Shown: positions 8,067-18,896, counted from the first letter of the stretch. The stretch is DNA of 64,000 nucleotides from Gracilibacillus salinarum (GCF_022919575.1 NZ_CP095071.1:186001-250000), one strand, 5' to 3'. Notes: a model not told the origin generated them from the sequence alone. Made by a program: numbers and translations.

Positions 8067-8747
8067 ATGTCTGTAGCACAGAACTTAGCCGCAATCAACC
8101 AACAAATTAACCAAGCATGTGAGAAGACTGGACGTCATCCAGAAGACATCACGATTATAGGGGTGACGAAATATGTATCCGTTGACCGGGCTCAAGAAGC
8201 ATTGGAAGCAACGATCAGTCATTTTGGTGAAAATCGAATCGAAGGACTATTAAACAAATATGAGCAAATCGGCAGTAAAGTGAATTGGCATTTCATTGGT
8301 ACGCTTCAATCGCGGAAAGTAAAAGAAGTGATCGATAAAGTAGATTTTATTCACTCATTAGATCGAAAGTCTTTAGCAAAGGAAATTAACAAGCGGGCAG
8401 ACAAGCCTGTTGATTGCTTTGTTCAGGTAAACGTCAGTGGGGAAGGGTCAAAACACGGACTTTCACCTGATGAGGTTGAGCCGTTTATCGAATCATTAGA
8501 AGGGTATTCTAATATTAGAGTAGTCGGTTTGATGACAATGGCACCGTATATGGGTGACGATAATCAATTAAGAGAAATATTTCGTTCGTTAAGAAAGCTC
8601 CGAGATCAATTGCAGCAAAAAGAACTTAGTCATGCACCATGCATGTATCTTTCGATGGGCATGAGCAATGATTATCAGATTGCCATTGAAGAGGGGGCAA
8701 CCCATATACGTATTGGTTCAAGCCTTGTAGGACCATATGAAGAATAG
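8067..8747 (+). CDS. ylmE: YlmE: YggS-family pyridoxal phosphate homeostasis protein
   Basis: 226-residue single-domain alanine-racemase-fold protein that binds PLP and buffers the vitamin B6 pool without known catalysis. Motifs include VTKYVS with the PLP lysine, FGENRIEGLLNKY, WHFIGTLQSRK, SMGMSNDYQIAIEEGATHIRIGSSL. I chose the ATG at 8067. It sits seven bases behind ggaaggag, and its MSVAQNLAAIN start aligns with B. subtilis YlmE. The ATG at 8061 is only one base from that site. It lies 13 bases ahead of sepF, co-transcribed. Confidence 0.94.
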   Translation: MSVAQNLAAINQQINQACEKTGRHPEDITIIGVTKYVSVDRAQEALEATISHFGENRIEGLLNKYEQIGSKVNWHFIGTLQSRKVKEVIDKVDFIHSLDRKSLAKEINKRADKPVDCFVQVNVSGEGSKHGLSPDEVEPFIESLEGYSNIRVVGLMTMAPYMGDDNQLREIFRSLRKLRDQLQQKELSHAPCMYLSMGMSNDYQIAIEEGATHIRIGSSLVGPYEE

Positions 8748-8760
8748 AGGTGAATGAACG

Positions 8761-9207
8761 ATGAGTATGAAAGGAAAATTCCGCAATCTTTTCGGACTCG
8801 AAGATGAAGAATATGAAATAGTAGAAGAAGAGCTCGAACAGGAATCTTCAGCTGAACCAGAACCAATGAGGAGAAGTCAGCGTAAAGAGGATAAAACAAA
8901 TGTAGTCAGCTTATCTTCCGTACAAAAGAATACAAAAATGGTATTATGCGAACCTAGAACTTATAATGAAGTACAGGACATAGCCGATCATATTGTCAAC
9001 CGCCGTTCTGTTGTCATTAACTTGCAGCGAGTAGATAATCAGCAGGCACGACAAATTATTGATTTTATGAGTGGTACAGTATATGCTGTATCTGGTCAAA
9101 TAAAAAAATTAGGTTCACAGACCTTCTTGTGTACACCTGAAAATATCGAAATATCAGGCAGTATTACAGAAATAATGGAGGAAGTTGATCCAGAGCAAAG
9201 GTGGTAA
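8761..9207 (+). CDS. sepF: Cell division protein SepF
   Basis: 148-residue FtsZ-binding protein that bundles filaments and anchors the ring. The N-terminal MSMKGKFRNLFGLEDEEYE is the membrane-binding amphipathic helix. An acidic, Ser/Arg-rich linker follows (about residues 20-55), then the C-terminal SepF domain with MVLCEPRTYNEVQDIADHI and VVINLQRV..QQARQIIDFMSG. It fits the cluster role in division. The stop codon overlaps a ggtgg site that probably serves ylmG. Confidence 0.97.
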   Translation: MSMKGKFRNLFGLEDEEYEIVEEELEQESSAEPEPMRRSQRKEDKTNVVSLSSVQKNTKMVLCEPRTYNEVQDIADHIVNRRSVVINLQRVDNQQARQIIDFMSGTVYAVSGQIKKLGSQTFLCTPENIEISGSITEIMEEVDPEQRW

Positions 9208-9215
9208 ACGATTCA

Positions 9216-9482
9216 ATGTATATGTTATATGAGATATTATATTATGCTATGCAAGCTTATACGTATGCGATCATTATTTATATTTTAATGTCATGGTTTC
9301 CAGGGGCACGAGAATCCTCGATCGGCAATTTCCTTGGCTCCATCGTTGAGCCATATCTAGAGCCGTTCCGTAAAATCATTCCTCCTATTGGTGGCATGAT
9401 TGATATTTCGCCAATCGTGGCATTATTTGTTTTACAATTTGCAATGCGTGGATTAGGATTTTTGTTTTTTAATCTGCTATAA
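9216..9482 (+). CDS. ylmG: YlmG: YggT-family integral membrane protein
   Basis: Small protein with two membrane spans separated by the family motif SWFPGARESS..GNFLGSIVEPYLEPFRKIIPP. The second span follows DISPIVALFVLQF. YggT relatives have been linked to division or membrane organisation in bacteria and plastids; no biochemical activity is known. The ATG at 9216 is chosen. An alternative GTG at 9201 overlaps the aaaggtgg site and the sepF stop and has weak support. Confidence 0.9.
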   Translation: MYMLYEILYYAMQAYTYAIIIYILMSWFPGARESSIGNFLGSIVEPYLEPFRKIIPPIGGMIDISPIVALFVLQFAMRGLGFLFFNLL

Positions 9483-9513
9483 ATCCAGTATTACATAGAC
9501 GACAGGTGATCAG

Positions 9514-10287
9514 ATGGACCTTTATCAACACTTTAGAAAAGAAGAATACCCGTTTATTGATCAGGTTTTATCTTGGCGGGAGGAAGTTACAACTCGTTAC
9601 CAACGCAAACTCATCGATTTTTTGCACCCTCGTGAACAACGAATACTCCGATCTATTATTGGAAATGATGAAGAATTATCACTTTCGTTTGACGGAGGCT
9701 GGGACCATGCAGAGCGTCAAAGAGCGATCCTGGCACCGTACTATGAAGAAATCGCCGATTCAGATTTTGAATTAGAGCTGCTGCAAGCGACTTTTCCAGA
9801 CAAATTCGTGTCTATCGAACATCGGGATGTACTGGGTGCTTTTTTATCTGCTGGTATTAAACGAAAAAAAATCGGTGACATTGTGATCCATGATAATGTG
9901 ATACAGATTCTTGTTACTGAAGATATATCAGCTTATCTCATTGCGAACATTACCGGTATTAAGAAGGCTGGTATTCAGTTTGAGAGAACGGCATTATCAG
10001 AGCGTTTAATTAGTCAGGATCAGTGGCAATCACGTACTGCTACATGTGCATCCTTACGTTTAGATTTGTTAATAAAAGAAATGTATCAGATGTCCAGACA
10101 ACAAGCTTTAATACTTATAAAAAAAGGCTTTGTTAAAGTCAATTTTCAAACGATTGAGCAGCCTGCTTTTACTTTGGAAGAAGCGGATATGGTTTCGGTA
10201 AGAGGGAAAGGCAGATCACGAATTTCGGAATTACAAGGAATGACAAAAAAAGATAAATATAGAATTAATTACGAGAAATTATTATAA
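9514..10287 (+). CDS. ylmH: YlmH: S4-domain RNA-binding protein
   Basis: 257 residues: an N-terminal YlmH-specific region (HPREQRILRSIIGNDEELSLSFDGG), a middle domain, and a C-terminal S4 RNA-binding domain from about residue 181 (LRLDLLIKEMYQMSRQQALILIKKGFVKVN..). B. subtilis YlmH has been connected with binding the 50S subunit carrying stalled peptidyl-tRNA in ribosome quality control. Notably rqcH, the central factor of that pathway, lies 20 kb downstream. A gatcag/aggtga region precedes the ATG. Confidence 0.92.
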   Translation: MDLYQHFRKEEYPFIDQVLSWREEVTTRYQRKLIDFLHPREQRILRSIIGNDEELSLSFDGGWDHAERQRAILAPYYEEIADSDFELELLQATFPDKFVSIEHRDVLGAFLSAGIKRKKIGDIVIHDNVIQILVTEDISAYLIANITGIKKAGIQFERTALSERLISQDQWQSRTATCASLRLDLLIKEMYQMSRQQALILIKKGFVKVNFQTIEQPAFTLEEADMVSVRGKGRSRISELQGMTKKDKYRINYEKLL

Positions 10288-10371
10288 TTTTTGCGAAAAT
10301 TTTGCTGACTTGTCTAAAAAGTATGATAAGATAATGTATAAAAGTAAGACATCTATTAGGAGGTGGCCAAT

Positions 10372-10887
10372 GTGCCTTTAACACCGCTCGATATTCATAA
10401 CAAGGAATTCGCCAGAGGATTTCGCGGTTATGATGAAGATGATGTAAATGAGTTCCTTGATCAAGTCATTAAAGATTATGAAACAATAATCCGTGAAAAA
10501 AAGGAACTGAACGAAAAGGTCGAACATTTAAATGAGAAACTGAGTCATTTCTCAAATATCGAATCAACCTTGAATAAATCCATTCTGGTTGCACAAGAAA
10601 CAGCAGAAGAAGTAAAAGAAAATGCCAAAAAAGAATCAAAATTAATTATAAAAGAAGCAGAGAAAAATGCCGATCGAATTATCAATGAGGCACTACATAA
10701 ATCAAGATCTATTGCGTTGGAAGTGGAAGAATTAAAGAAACAAGCCAAGGTCTTCCGCACGAGATTGAAAATGTTAGTAGAAGCTCAGCTTGATCTTTTG
10801 GATAATAAGGATTGGGATGGACTCTTCGATATGGATTTTGATCAGGAAGAAGATGAAAAAGAACAAGAAGAATCGACACATTATTAA
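10372..10887 (+). CDS. divIVA: Septum and pole positioning protein DivIVA
   Basis: Coiled-coil protein that binds negatively curved membrane at poles and septa. The N-terminal lipid-binding domain [28 protein letters not shown] is followed by a long coiled coil rich in Glu/Lys heptads and the segment [27 protein letters not shown] chose the GTG at 10372, five to nine bases behind taggaggtgg, because it yields [11 protein letters not shown] as in B. subtilis. The GTG at 10363 lies within the ribosome site. 171 residues, family-like. Confidence 0.97.
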   Translation: MPLTPLDIHNKEFARGFRGYDEDDVNEFLDQVIKDYETIIREKKELNEKVEHLNEKLSHFSNIESTLNKSILVAQETAEEVKENAKKESKLIIKEAEKNADRIINEALHKSRSIALEVEELKKQAKVFRTRLKMLVEAQLDLLDNKDWDGLFDMDFDQEEDEKEQEESTHY

Positions 10888-10944
10888 GCCTTGACGAAAT
10901 AAGAATTATTACATATAATTCTTATTACAAACTTTTGATGATGT

Positions 10945-11187
10945 TAGTTAAATACTAGGATTGGGACAGTATATTAATGGATGCTAATATAGCGATTTAG
11001 GGATAGTGGAAGCCTAATTTAGTACGTTAATAGAAGATCACCCATGAGTAGTTACACTGAAATATAGTAAGTGTAAACGAATCATTCACGTTACGAATTG
11101 CTGAGTGGGCAGTAGGAAAATTTTTGCTGTCTATAAGGGTGGTACCGCGAGAACTCCTCGTCCCTTTTGGGATGAGGAGTTTTTTTA
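10945..11187 (+). promoter_or_regulatory. T-box riboswitch controlling ileS (isoleucine tRNA)
   Basis: The leader has the hallmark T-box core AAGGGTGGTACCGCG (11135-11149), whose TGGT can pair with the uncharged tRNA acceptor end. A stem I region begins with gggacagta near 10965. It is followed by the terminator aactcctcgtccc/gggatgaggagtt plus T-run (11152-11187). ATC at 11037-11039 is the likely specifier, fitting isoleucine and the gene behind it; the exact specifier loop was placed by eye. Low charging of tRNA-Ile would favour antitermination and IleS synthesis. Confidence 0.93.
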
Positions 11188-11286
11188 TGGTCTGTTAGAT
11201 TATGGAAATGGACCAAAGAGAATCATGCCACTATTTTATTCAGGTGAATGATAATTATCAACAGAAATTAAATAGGAGGATGCAAT

Positions 11287-14046
11287 TTGGAATACAAAAA
11301 AACATTAAAAATGCCGCAGACAGATTTTCCAATGCGCGGTAATTTGCCGAACAAAGAACCGAAACTGCAAGAAAAATGGGATAGCGAACATCTCTATCAG
11401 CAAGTACAGCAACGTACAGAAGGAAGACCATTGTTCATTCTCCATGATGGCCCTCCTTATGCTAATGGTGATATTCATATGGGGCATGCATTAAATAAAG
11501 TATTAAAAGACTTCATCGTGAAATATAAATCGATGGCTGGCTTTCACGCACCATATGTTCCAGGCTGGGATACTCATGGTTTACCAATCGAACAGGCATT
11601 AGCTAAGAAAAAAGTAAACCGTAAGAAAATGACGGTGTCTGAATTCAGACAGAAATGTGCGGAGTATGCGTTGAAACAAGTTGATAACCAACGTACGCAA
11701 TTTAAACAGCTTGGTGTAAGAGGGGATTGGGAAAATCCATATATCACACTGGATAAAGCATATGAAGCGTCTCAGATTAAAGTTTTCGGTGAGATGGCTA
11801 AAAAAGGCTATATTTATAAAGGTCGTAAGCCTGTATACTGGTCTCCATCTTCCGAGTCTGCATTAGCTGAAGCCGAAATTGAATATCAGGATAAACGATC
11901 TGCATCTATCTATGTCGCGTTCGATGTCAAAGATGGTAAACAGTTACTGGATGGTGACGAGAAGTTCATTATCTGGACGACAACGCCTTGGACGATTCCG
12001 GCGAACCTAGCCATCTCTGTTCACCCGAATTTAGACTATGCAGTAGTAAAGGAAGCAGGCTCTAAGTATATTGTTGCCCATGATTTACTGGAAGAAGTAA
12101 AAGAGCAATTAGAATGGCAGCAAGCAGAAGAAGTCAAAACCTTTAAAGGGCAGGATGCAGAATATGTTGTAGCACAGCATCCATTCTATGATCGTGAATC
12201 ATTAGTTATTTTAGGCGAGCATGTTACGACAGATAGTGGTACAGGACTTGTCCACACTGCTCCCGGACATGGTGAAGATGACTTTATCATCGGGAAAAAA
12301 TACGGATTGGATGTACTTTGTCCGGTAGATGAAAAAGGTAACTTTACGGATGAAGCGCCAGGTTTTGAAGGTCAGTTCTACGATGCGGCAAATAAAGTAG
12401 TAACAGAGAAACTTGAGGAAGCAAACGCATTGTTGAAGATGAATTTCATAACTCATTCCTATCCTCATGATTGGCGTACGAAGAAACCGACCATTTTCCG
12501 CGCAACTAGTCAGTGGTTTGCATCGATTAAAGATTTCCGTGAAGATATTCTTTCGGAAATCAAGCGAATTAACTGGTTGCCGGGATGGGGCGAAACAAGA
12601 TTATTTAACATGGTTCGTGATCGTGAAGATTGGTGTATTTCGAGACAGAGAACTTGGGGTGTACCTATTCCTGTTTTTTATGGTGAAGATAAAACACCAA
12701 TTATAAATGATCAGACCATTGAGCATGTAGCAGCATTATTTGAAGAGCATGGTTCCAATATCTGGTTTGACTGGGATGCGAAAGATTTACTTCCAGAAGC
12801 CTTCAGTTCAGAACATAGCCCGAATGGTGAATTCACCAAAGAAACAGATATTATGGACGTTTGGTTCGACTCCGGTAGCTCCCATCAAGGTGTACTTGAA
12901 TCAAGGAAAGAATTACAGCGACCTGCTGATGTCTATCTGGAAGGATCAGACCAATATCGTGGCTGGTTTAATTCATCGATCTCAACAGCTGTAGCTGTAA
13001 CAGGCAAATCACCGTATGAAACTGTTATTAGTCACGGTTTTGCACTAGATGGTCAAGGGCGCAAGATGAGTAAATCGGTAGGTAATGTCGTTGTCCCTTC
13101 AAAAATTATGAAACAATATGGTGCGGACATCCTTCGTTTATGGGTGGCATCTGTTGATTATCAGGCAGACGTTCGTATTTCTGATGAAATTATTAAACAA
13201 TCTGCAGAAGGCTATCGAAAAATTCGAAATACGTTCCGCTTCCTGCTAGGTAATTTAGCTGATTTTAACTTAGAAGATAAAGTGTCTGACGAACAATTAG
13301 AAGAAATCGATCGTTATATGCTATACCGTTTGCAACAAGTGATCGAAAAAGCGCGTAATGCATATGATGCGTATGATTTCTCAACCGTTTATCAAACGAT
13401 CCATCATTTCTGTACAATCGATCTAAGCTCTTTCTATTTAGATTTTGCAAAAGATATTTTATATATTGAAGCAGAAAATGATCATAGACGACGTAGCATT
13501 CAAACGGTATATCATGAAATCATTACGTCACTTGTTCAGCTGTTGACGCCGATTCTAACTCATACAATGGAAGAAGTGTGGCAATACATTCCTGGAGTAG
13601 AAGCAGCTTCACCACAGTTAACAGATATGCCAGCACCAAAAGAATTACCTGGCCAAGAGGCGTTAGCTGCTAAATGGTCTCAATTCATGGAAGTACGAGA
13701 TGATATTCTCAAAGCATTAGAAGAAGCTCGTGCAGAGAAAACAATTGGTAAATCGTTAGAGGCAAGGGTAACGATAAAAGCTAATAACCAGGAGATTGCG
13801 ACGTTATTGCAGGAAATTCCTTATTTACATCAGTTATTGATCGTTTCCCATGTTGAAGTGGTTGATCAACTGGAAGATGGTAAGCAATACGATCATGTCT
13901 CTGTTCATATTAATAAGCATGATGGCGAAACGTGTGAACGTTGCTGGGTTGTTGCGGATACAGTAGGCGAAGATCCAGACCACCCAACACTGTGCCAGCG
14001 CTGTGCACAAGTTGTCAAAGAAAATTATCAGGATTTAGCAGAGTAA
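11287..14046 (+). CDS. ileS: Isoleucyl-tRNA synthetase
   Basis: Class I synthetase that charges tRNA-Ile and edits valine. The 919 residues include the HIGH-type HMGH (64-67), the editing domain ([12 protein letters not shown] and [15 protein letters not shown]), KMSKS (593-597), and a C-terminal zinc-binding CERCW...CQRC pair. The start is a TTG at 11287 behind taggagg. The following residues [21 protein letters not shown] align with the family N-terminus. It is controlled by the T-box upstream. The ylyA gene that follows ileS in B. subtilis is absent; a terminator and a repeat take its place. Confidence 0.99.
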   Translation: MEYKKTLKMPQTDFPMRGNLPNKEPKLQEKWDSEHLYQQVQQRTEGRPLFILHDGPPYANGDIHMGHALNKVLKDFIVKYKSMAGFHAPYVPGWDTHGLPIEQALAKKKVNRKKMTVSEFRQKCAEYALKQVDNQRTQFKQLGVRGDWENPYITLDKAYEASQIKVFGEMAKKGYIYKGRKPVYWSPSSESALAEAEIEYQDKRSASIYVAFDVKDGKQLLDGDEKFIIWTTTPWTIPANLAISVHPNLDYAVVKEAGSKYIVAHDLLEEVKEQLEWQQAEEVKTFKGQDAEYVVAQHPFYDRESLVILGEHVTTDSGTGLVHTAPGHGEDDFIIGKKYGLDVLCPVDEKGNFTDEAPGFEGQFYDAANKVVTEKLEEANALLKMNFITHSYPHDWRTKKPTIFRATSQWFASIKDFREDILSEIKRINWLPGWGETRLFNMVRDREDWCISRQRTWGVPIPVFYGEDKTPIINDQTIEHVAALFEEHGSNIWFDWDAKDLLPEAFSSEHSPNGEFTKETDIMDVWFDSGSSHQGVLESRKELQRPADVYLEGSDQYRGWFNSSISTAVAVTGKSPYETVISHGFALDGQGRKMSKSVGNVVVPSKIMKQYGADILRLWVASVDYQADVRISDEIIKQSAEGYRKIRNTFRFLLGNLADFNLEDKVSDEQLEEIDRYMLYRLQQVIEKARNAYDAYDFSTVYQTIHHFCTIDLSSFYLDFAKDILYIEAENDHRRRSIQTVYHEIITSLVQLLTPILTHTMEEVWQYIPGVEAASPQLTDMPAPKELPGQEALAAKWSQFMEVRDDILKALEEARAEKTIGKSLEARVTIKANNQEIATLLQEIPYLHQLLIVSHVEVVDQLEDGKQYDHVSVHINKHDGETCERCWVVADTVGEDPDHPTLCQRCAQVVKENYQDLAE

Positions 14047-14090
14047 CCATCTGCCAGGAGGCTGGAACTACAGTGTTTCAGCCAAATTAT

Positions 14091-14147
14091 AGCCGAACAT
14101 CACACGAAATGTTGTTAGAATACATTCGTGAAATGTTCGGCTTTTTT
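14091..14147 (+). terminator. Terminator after ileS
   Basis: A long imperfect hairpin pairs agccgaacat..cacgaaatg with cattcgtg..atgttcggct, followed by six T. Confidence 0.85.
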
Positions 14148-14239
14148 AATGAATTGTATGGATATACTGTGAAGTAAGTTCTAAAACAGATCTAGAAAAA
14201 GTGTGAATCAGATGAATAGGAAAAACATTTTATTTCGAT

Positions 14240-14755
14240 TTGGTCATTTTGATATTTTTAATGTGCTTGGCAAAGCTCCGGAAATAGGCTCCGCGTCCTG
14301 TGGGCACGGCTTCAGCTAGGCTACTACTTGAACTACTTCTTTGTTGCCTTGTGCCGAGGAAGCTCACTTCAAAGCGTTACTTGCAGACACAGGCACAAAT
14401 GAAGTGGATCTTTAGCTCGCGCTGAGGCATGAGGAGTCTCCGCCTATTTCCTACGCTTAAAAGAAGTTCTACAACGTATGGAACAGCTAAAAGTAGTGGT
14501 GCTAGGCATCTTTTATCATAAAAATAAGAAAGAAAACTTGAGGATAGCACTCTGTATACTAGCTCCGGTATCCGTTGTAGAGTACAAAATATAGCGTAGG
14601 CCAACCACGGAGACTCCCGCGGGATTGTGCAGGTGCTGGAGATCCACTTTGTGAAGCGCTCTTCTTCACAAAGTTAGCTCCAGCCGTGCCCCGCAGGACG
14701 CGGAGTGGTTGGACGGAGCGGTATCCCAGCACATAATGTATGTCAAAATGATCTC
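14240..14755. repeat. Long copy C of the inverted-repeat family, terminal repeats lost
   Basis: The core is collinear with copy B at 5.7-6.3 kb. It shares gcaaagctccggaaataggc, ggcatgaggagtctccgcc, gcgtaggccaaccacggag and the cttcttcacaaagttagct hairpin arm, ending at gacggagcggtatcccagcac. The terminal inverted repeats are not recognisable at either end, so this is probably an old or deleted copy. Short frames crossing it are not conserved. The remaining bases to 14890 show nothing I can support. Confidence 0.7.
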
Positions 14756-14892
14756 AAGGTTAAACGAATGGATTACTTCGCAGTTTGTTTCTACTACTAA
14801 ATAATTGTAACTAACACAGTGACTCTTTACATCCTCGATTTTTAGATACGAATTCTGTTCTGTCGCATCTGCTTTTTCATTTGAGCTATTAG

Positions 14893-14901
14893 TGGTATAA
14901 T
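14893..14901 (+). promoter_or_regulatory. Extended -10 promoter of lspA
   Basis: TGGTATAAT (14893-14901) is a perfect -10 with the TG extension, about 37 bases before the lspA ATG. The -35 region (tttttc) is weak, as is common with extended -10 promoters. Confidence 0.55.
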
Positions 14902-14937
14902 GTGAAAGGTATGTAAGAGAATAAGCGGAGGTACATT

Positions 14938-15414
14938 ATGTGGCGAATATATCTTATAGCAATAACAGTTATCCTAGTTGATCAGGTCACCAAATATCTG
15001 GTTGTCGCAAACATGGAAATTGGCGATCGATTAACAGTAATTGAATCCTTTTTTTACATAACTTCTCACCGGAATTCAGGAGCAGCATGGGGAATTCTGC
15101 AAGGACAAATGGGATTCTTTTATATTATAACGATCATAGTCATTGGCTTTATCATTTTCTACATCCAGAAATTTGCAAAAGATAGCAAATGGCTAGGGAT
15201 TGCCTTGGCATTCGTACTAGGTGGAGCAATTGGTAATTTCATTGACCGTTTGTTCCGGAAAGAAGTAGTCGACTTTTTCGATGTTTATATTGGAAGTTAC
15301 GATTACCCGATATTTAATATCGCTGATTCAGCCTTAGTAGTTGGTGTCATTTTTATATTTATTTACACATTCTTTGATGAACGGAATCAAAAAAGGAGTA
15401 ACACGAAAAAATGA
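14938..15414 (+). CDS. lspA: Lipoprotein signal peptidase (signal peptidase II)
   Basis: Aspartic protease with four membrane spans that removes signal peptides from prolipoproteins. The 158 residues include NSGAAWGIL, the GNFIDR motif with catalytic Asp103 and FNIADSAL with Asp130. It starts at an ATG behind gcggagg and overlaps the following pseudouridine synthase by ATGA (15411-15414), so the two are translated together, as in B. subtilis lspA-ylyB. Confidence 0.98.
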   Translation: MWRIYLIAITVILVDQVTKYLVVANMEIGDRLTVIESFFYITSHRNSGAAWGILQGQMGFFYIITIIVIGFIIFYIQKFAKDSKWLGIALAFVLGGAIGNFIDRLFRKEVVDFFDVYIGSYDYPIFNIADSALVVGVIFIFIYTFFDERNQKRSNTKK

Positions 15415-16325
15415 GTGAGTTTTCTTATCTAGTAACAAATGAAGAAGCAGGCACAAGAATTGATAAATTATTGGTGAATTTAGTGGAGGACTACTCCAGA
15501 TCACAAATAAAAACATGGTTTGATAAAGATCTAGTGTCTGTGAATGATAAAGCTGTAAAACAAAATTATAAATGCCAGGATGGCGATACAATCGAATGGC
15601 GGATTCCTGTTATCGAGCCACTGGGTGTGGAGCCGAACAATATCCCAATTGATATTGTTTATGAAGACCAAGATATTCTGGTGATTAATAAGCAGAGTGG
15701 AATGGTTGTTCATCCTGCTGCAGGGCATTATGAAGACACGTTAGTGAATGCTTTGCTGTATCATTGCGATGATTTATCGGGGATAAATGGTGTGAAACGA
15801 CCAGGTATTGTGCATCGAATTGACAAGGATACTAGTGGTTTATTAGTTGTTGCGAAGCATGACAAAGCACATGAACGACTGGCAGAACAGTTAAAAGACA
15901 AGTCGATGAAACGGTCTTATAAAGCAATTGTGCATGGTGATATACCGCATGATTACGGGACGATTGATGCTCCTGTTGGCCGTAGTGAAAAAAATCGGCA
16001 ACTGATGGCGGTAACTGAAAAAGGGAAGGATGCCGTGACGAATTTTGAAGTTATCGAACGATTACATGGTAAATTCACGTTTGTGAAGTGTATGTTAGAA
16101 ACCGGAAGAACACATCAGATTCGGGTACATATGAAATATATTGGTTATCCTTTAGTAGGAGATCCTAAATATGGACAGCGAAAGACGATAGATGTAGAAG
16201 GACAAGCATTACATGCCTACCAATTAAAGTTCGTTCATCCGGTCACTGAAGAGCAAATGGAATTTGAAGCCCCGTTACCGACGAAATTCGAGCAAGTTTT
16301 AGAAAACATTCGTAAAAGCTATTGA
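15411..16325 (+). CDS. ylyB: RluD-family rRNA pseudouridine synthase
   Basis: 304 residues with an N-terminal S4 RNA-binding domain ([25 protein letters not shown]) and a C-terminal RluA-type catalytic domain. [10 protein letters not shown] carries the catalytic Asp138, and [21 protein letters not shown] is the family signature. It probably makes pseudouridine in 23S rRNA; exact positions cannot be assigned from sequence alone. Its position between lspA and pyrR matches B. subtilis ylyB. Confidence 0.95.
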   Translation: MSEFSYLVTNEEAGTRIDKLLVNLVEDYSRSQIKTWFDKDLVSVNDKAVKQNYKCQDGDTIEWRIPVIEPLGVEPNNIPIDIVYEDQDILVINKQSGMVVHPAAGHYEDTLVNALLYHCDDLSGINGVKRPGIVHRIDKDTSGLLVVAKHDKAHERLAEQLKDKSMKRSYKAIVHGDIPHDYGTIDAPVGRSEKNRQLMAVTEKGKDAVTNFEVIERLHGKFTFVKCMLETGRTHQIRVHMKYIGYPLVGDPKYGQRKTIDVEGQALHAYQLKFVHPVTEEQMEFEAPLPTKFEQVLENIRKSY

Positions 16326-16355
16326 CTTTGTTAGTCGGATTTGTCATACTATAAA
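16322..16355 (+). promoter_or_regulatory. Promoter of the pyrimidine operon
   Basis: TTGACT/TTGTTA -35 candidates (16322-16333) and a TACTATAAA -10 region (16347-16355) lie just upstream of the first PyrR-binding element. TTGTTA, 16 bases, TATAAA is the best-spaced reading. Confidence 0.5.
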
Positions 16356-16365
16356 CAGTTCATAA

Positions 16366-16468
16366 AGACCTTTTAAAACAGTCCCGTGAGGCTGAAAAGG
16401 AAGACGGTTGGCATAGCTATACCTATGCCCAGAATCCTTATTCTCTCACGGAGAATAAGGATTTTTTT
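16366..16468 (+). promoter_or_regulatory. PyrR-dependent attenuator in front of pyrR
   Basis: The anti-antiterminator stem pairs CCTTTT (16369-16374) with AAAAGG (16395-16400) and displays the PyrR-binding loop CAGTCCCGTGAGGCTG. A terminator hairpin aatccttattctc/gagaataaggatt with a T-run follows (16433-16468). By analogy with B. subtilis, UMP- or UTP-bound PyrR stabilises the first stem and so favours termination. Confidence 0.92.
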
Positions 16469-16513
16469 ATCATGTGTGATTTCAAATGGTCTAAGTAAGA
16501 ATACAGGAATTAA

Positions 16514-17077
<564 letters not shown>

Positions 17078-17078
17078 G

Positions 17079-17186
17079 GACCTTTAAAAAAGTACAGAGA
17101 TGCTTAAAAGGTTGCATTTTTGAGATACGTGTATCATTTTTAAGAACACGTCTGCCTCTTTGCGACCTAGCAAAGAGGTTTTTTTA
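17079..17186 (+). promoter_or_regulatory. PyrR-dependent attenuator between pyrR and pyrP
   Basis: A stem of ACCTTT (17080-17085) and AAAGGT (17107-17112) presents agtaCAGAGAtgct, a variant of the PyrR-binding loop. The terminator cctctttgc/gcaaagagg with seven T lies at 17155-17186. The loop differs from the consensus AGUCCAGAGAGGCU at several bases, so its affinity may differ from the first site. Confidence 0.85.
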
Positions 17187-17187
17187 A

Positions 17188-17390
17188 TAAGTCAAGAAAG
17201 TATAAATTTTAGGCTATAGGATGTTCGCTGACAGAAACGGTCACGTCCGGCTCCAGCGCCCAGAGACTAGGCGACTTCGCGAAATCGCCCTACGATAAGT
17301 CATCATCGATTCGCAAGCTCACCGTGATTCCTTTATCTCAGTTGATTCGCTCCACTCGCTACGTCTCTAAACGGGCGCTTGCGCCTTTGT
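17188..17390. repeat. Second repeat family, copy 2, inside the pyr operon
   Basis: Nearly identical to 6325-6529: begins ataagtcaagaaagtataaa, includes gacttcgcgaaatcgccc and ends gggcgcttgcgcctttg. It starts two bases behind the attenuator's T-run and separates it from pyrP, so the read-through transcript must carry about 200 bases of repeat. The remaining 120 bases before pyrP show only the pyrP ribosome site. Confidence 0.75.
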
Positions 17391-17513
17391 TCATATACAG
17401 AAGCAATTATATTATATATTCTTCATTGAAATGACAAAGTATAAGTAATAAGGTCTTTATCATTTGAGATAGCGACAAAATTTTTCTTTAAAACACAAGA
17501 GGGAGTTACAACA

Positions 17514-18896
17514 ATGACAGACAAAAATGTAGTTTTAGATGTACAAGAAGTACCCAAAATTTCAAAATGGCTAATCTTTAGTATACAGCATTTATTTGCA
17601 ATGTTTGGATCAACCATTCTGGTACCTTATTTGACAGACCTTTCAACAGCTGTTGCCTTAGTGTCAAGTGGATTAGGTACGTTAGCTTATATTTTTATTA
17701 CCAAAGGGCAAATCCCAGCCTATTTAGGATCCAGTTTTGCTTTCATTACGCCGATTACCAGTGCAATGGCAATAGGTGGAACCGGAGGCGTTATGGTTGG
17801 GAGTTTTCTAGCGGGGATTGTTTATGGAATTTTGTCACTTTTGATCGCGGCATTTGGGACTGATTGGATTATCAAAGTATTACCCCCAGTCGTAGTAGGA
17901 CCTGTCATTATTGTGATTGGTTTAGGCTTAGCTCCAACTGCTGTGGATATGGCAATGAACGTAAATGGTGAATACAGTGGCGTGCATTTCAGTGCAGCAG
18001 CTGTCACTTTACTGATTACCATTCTTGCATCACTACTTTTTAAAGGAATATTTGGTCTTATACCGATATTAATCGGGATTATTGGAGGATATACGTATTC
18101 CTTAGTGATTACAGCGATTACGGGTATTGCCGTGTTAGATACATCTGGTGTACGAGCAGCTTGGACACAAATTATATCGAGTAATTCGGTCGGAGAATTC
18201 TTCCAATCGCTTTTTCTTGTACCAGATTTCGTGATTCCGTTTGTGGATTATCAGCCATTTGAAGTATTGAATCTCTCCGTAGTATTATTGATGGTTCCGA
18301 TCGCTGTTGTGACAGTAGCAGAACATATAGGCGACCAGATGGTTCTTTCAAAAGTTGCTGGTAAAAACTTTATCAAGAAGCCAGGTCTTCACCGTTCGAT
18401 AATGGGGGATGGGGTCGCCACAATGATTGCATCATTCCTTGGAGGGCCGCCGAACACGACGTATGGCGAAAATATCGGCGTATTGGCCATTACTCGAGTA
18501 TTCAGTGTCTTTGTCATTGGAGGAGCTGCAATTCTGGCTATACTGTTTGGATTTATCAGAATTATTACCGAAGTCATTAGTTCGATCCCAACCCCTGTAA
18601 TGGGAGGCGTGTCAATACTGTTGTTTGGTATTATCGCTTCAAGTGGTCTGCGGATGTTAATTGACAATCAGGTGGATCTTGGGATCAAGCGTAATTTAGT
18701 CATTTCTTCGGTAATCTTAGTAATTGGGATTGGTGGAGCATATGTCAATATACCAATCGGAAATGGCCAGGTAGTTACGATTGCTGGTATGGCACTGTCT
18801 GCGTTTATTGGATTAATTTTAAATTTAATCCTGCCAGGAAAAGAAACAGGATATGGCAATGGCAGTATGTTCTCTTCACCTGAAGATGATCAATAA
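17514..18896 (+). CDS. pyrP: Uracil permease
   Basis: Uracil-proton symporter of the NCS2 family with about 14 hydrophobic segments over 460 residues. Family motifs are visible: SIQHLFAMFGSTILVP near the N-terminus, VVGPVIIVIGLGLAP, the substrate-site region VTVAEHIGDQ, and FLGGPPNTTYGENIGVLAITRV. It imports uracil for salvage and is controlled by the PyrR attenuator upstream, although a repeat lies between. The pyrP-pyrB gap is 97 bases. Confidence 0.97.
   Translation: MTDKNVVLDVQEVPKISKWLIFSIQHLFAMFGSTILVPYLTDLSTAVALVSSGLGTLAYIFITKGQIPAYLGSSFAFITPITSAMAIGGTGGVMVGSFLAGIVYGILSLLIAAFGTDWIIKVLPPVVVGPVIIVIGLGLAPTAVDMAMNVNGEYSGVHFSAAAVTLLITILASLLFKGIFGLIPILIGIIGGYTYSLVITAITGIAVLDTSGVRAAWTQIISSNSVGEFFQSLFLVPDFVIPFVDYQPFEVLNLSVVLLMVPIAVVTVAEHIGDQMVLSKVAGKNFIKKPGLHRSIMGDGVATMIASFLGGPPNTTYGENIGVLAITRVFSVFVIGGAAILAILFGFIRIITEVISSIPTPVMGGVSILLFGIIASSGLRMLIDNQVDLGIKRNLVISSVILVIGIGGAYVNIPIGNGQVVTIAGMALSAFIGLILNLILPGKETGYGNGSMFSSPEDDQ

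Noticed and set aside
13941..14177. 78-residue frame overlapping the end of ileS
   Set aside because: It is out of frame with ileS, runs through the terminator hairpin and has no ribosome site.
14377..14604. Minus-strand frame of 75 residues
   Set aside because: It falls within the decayed repeat core; similar frames in other copies are broken.
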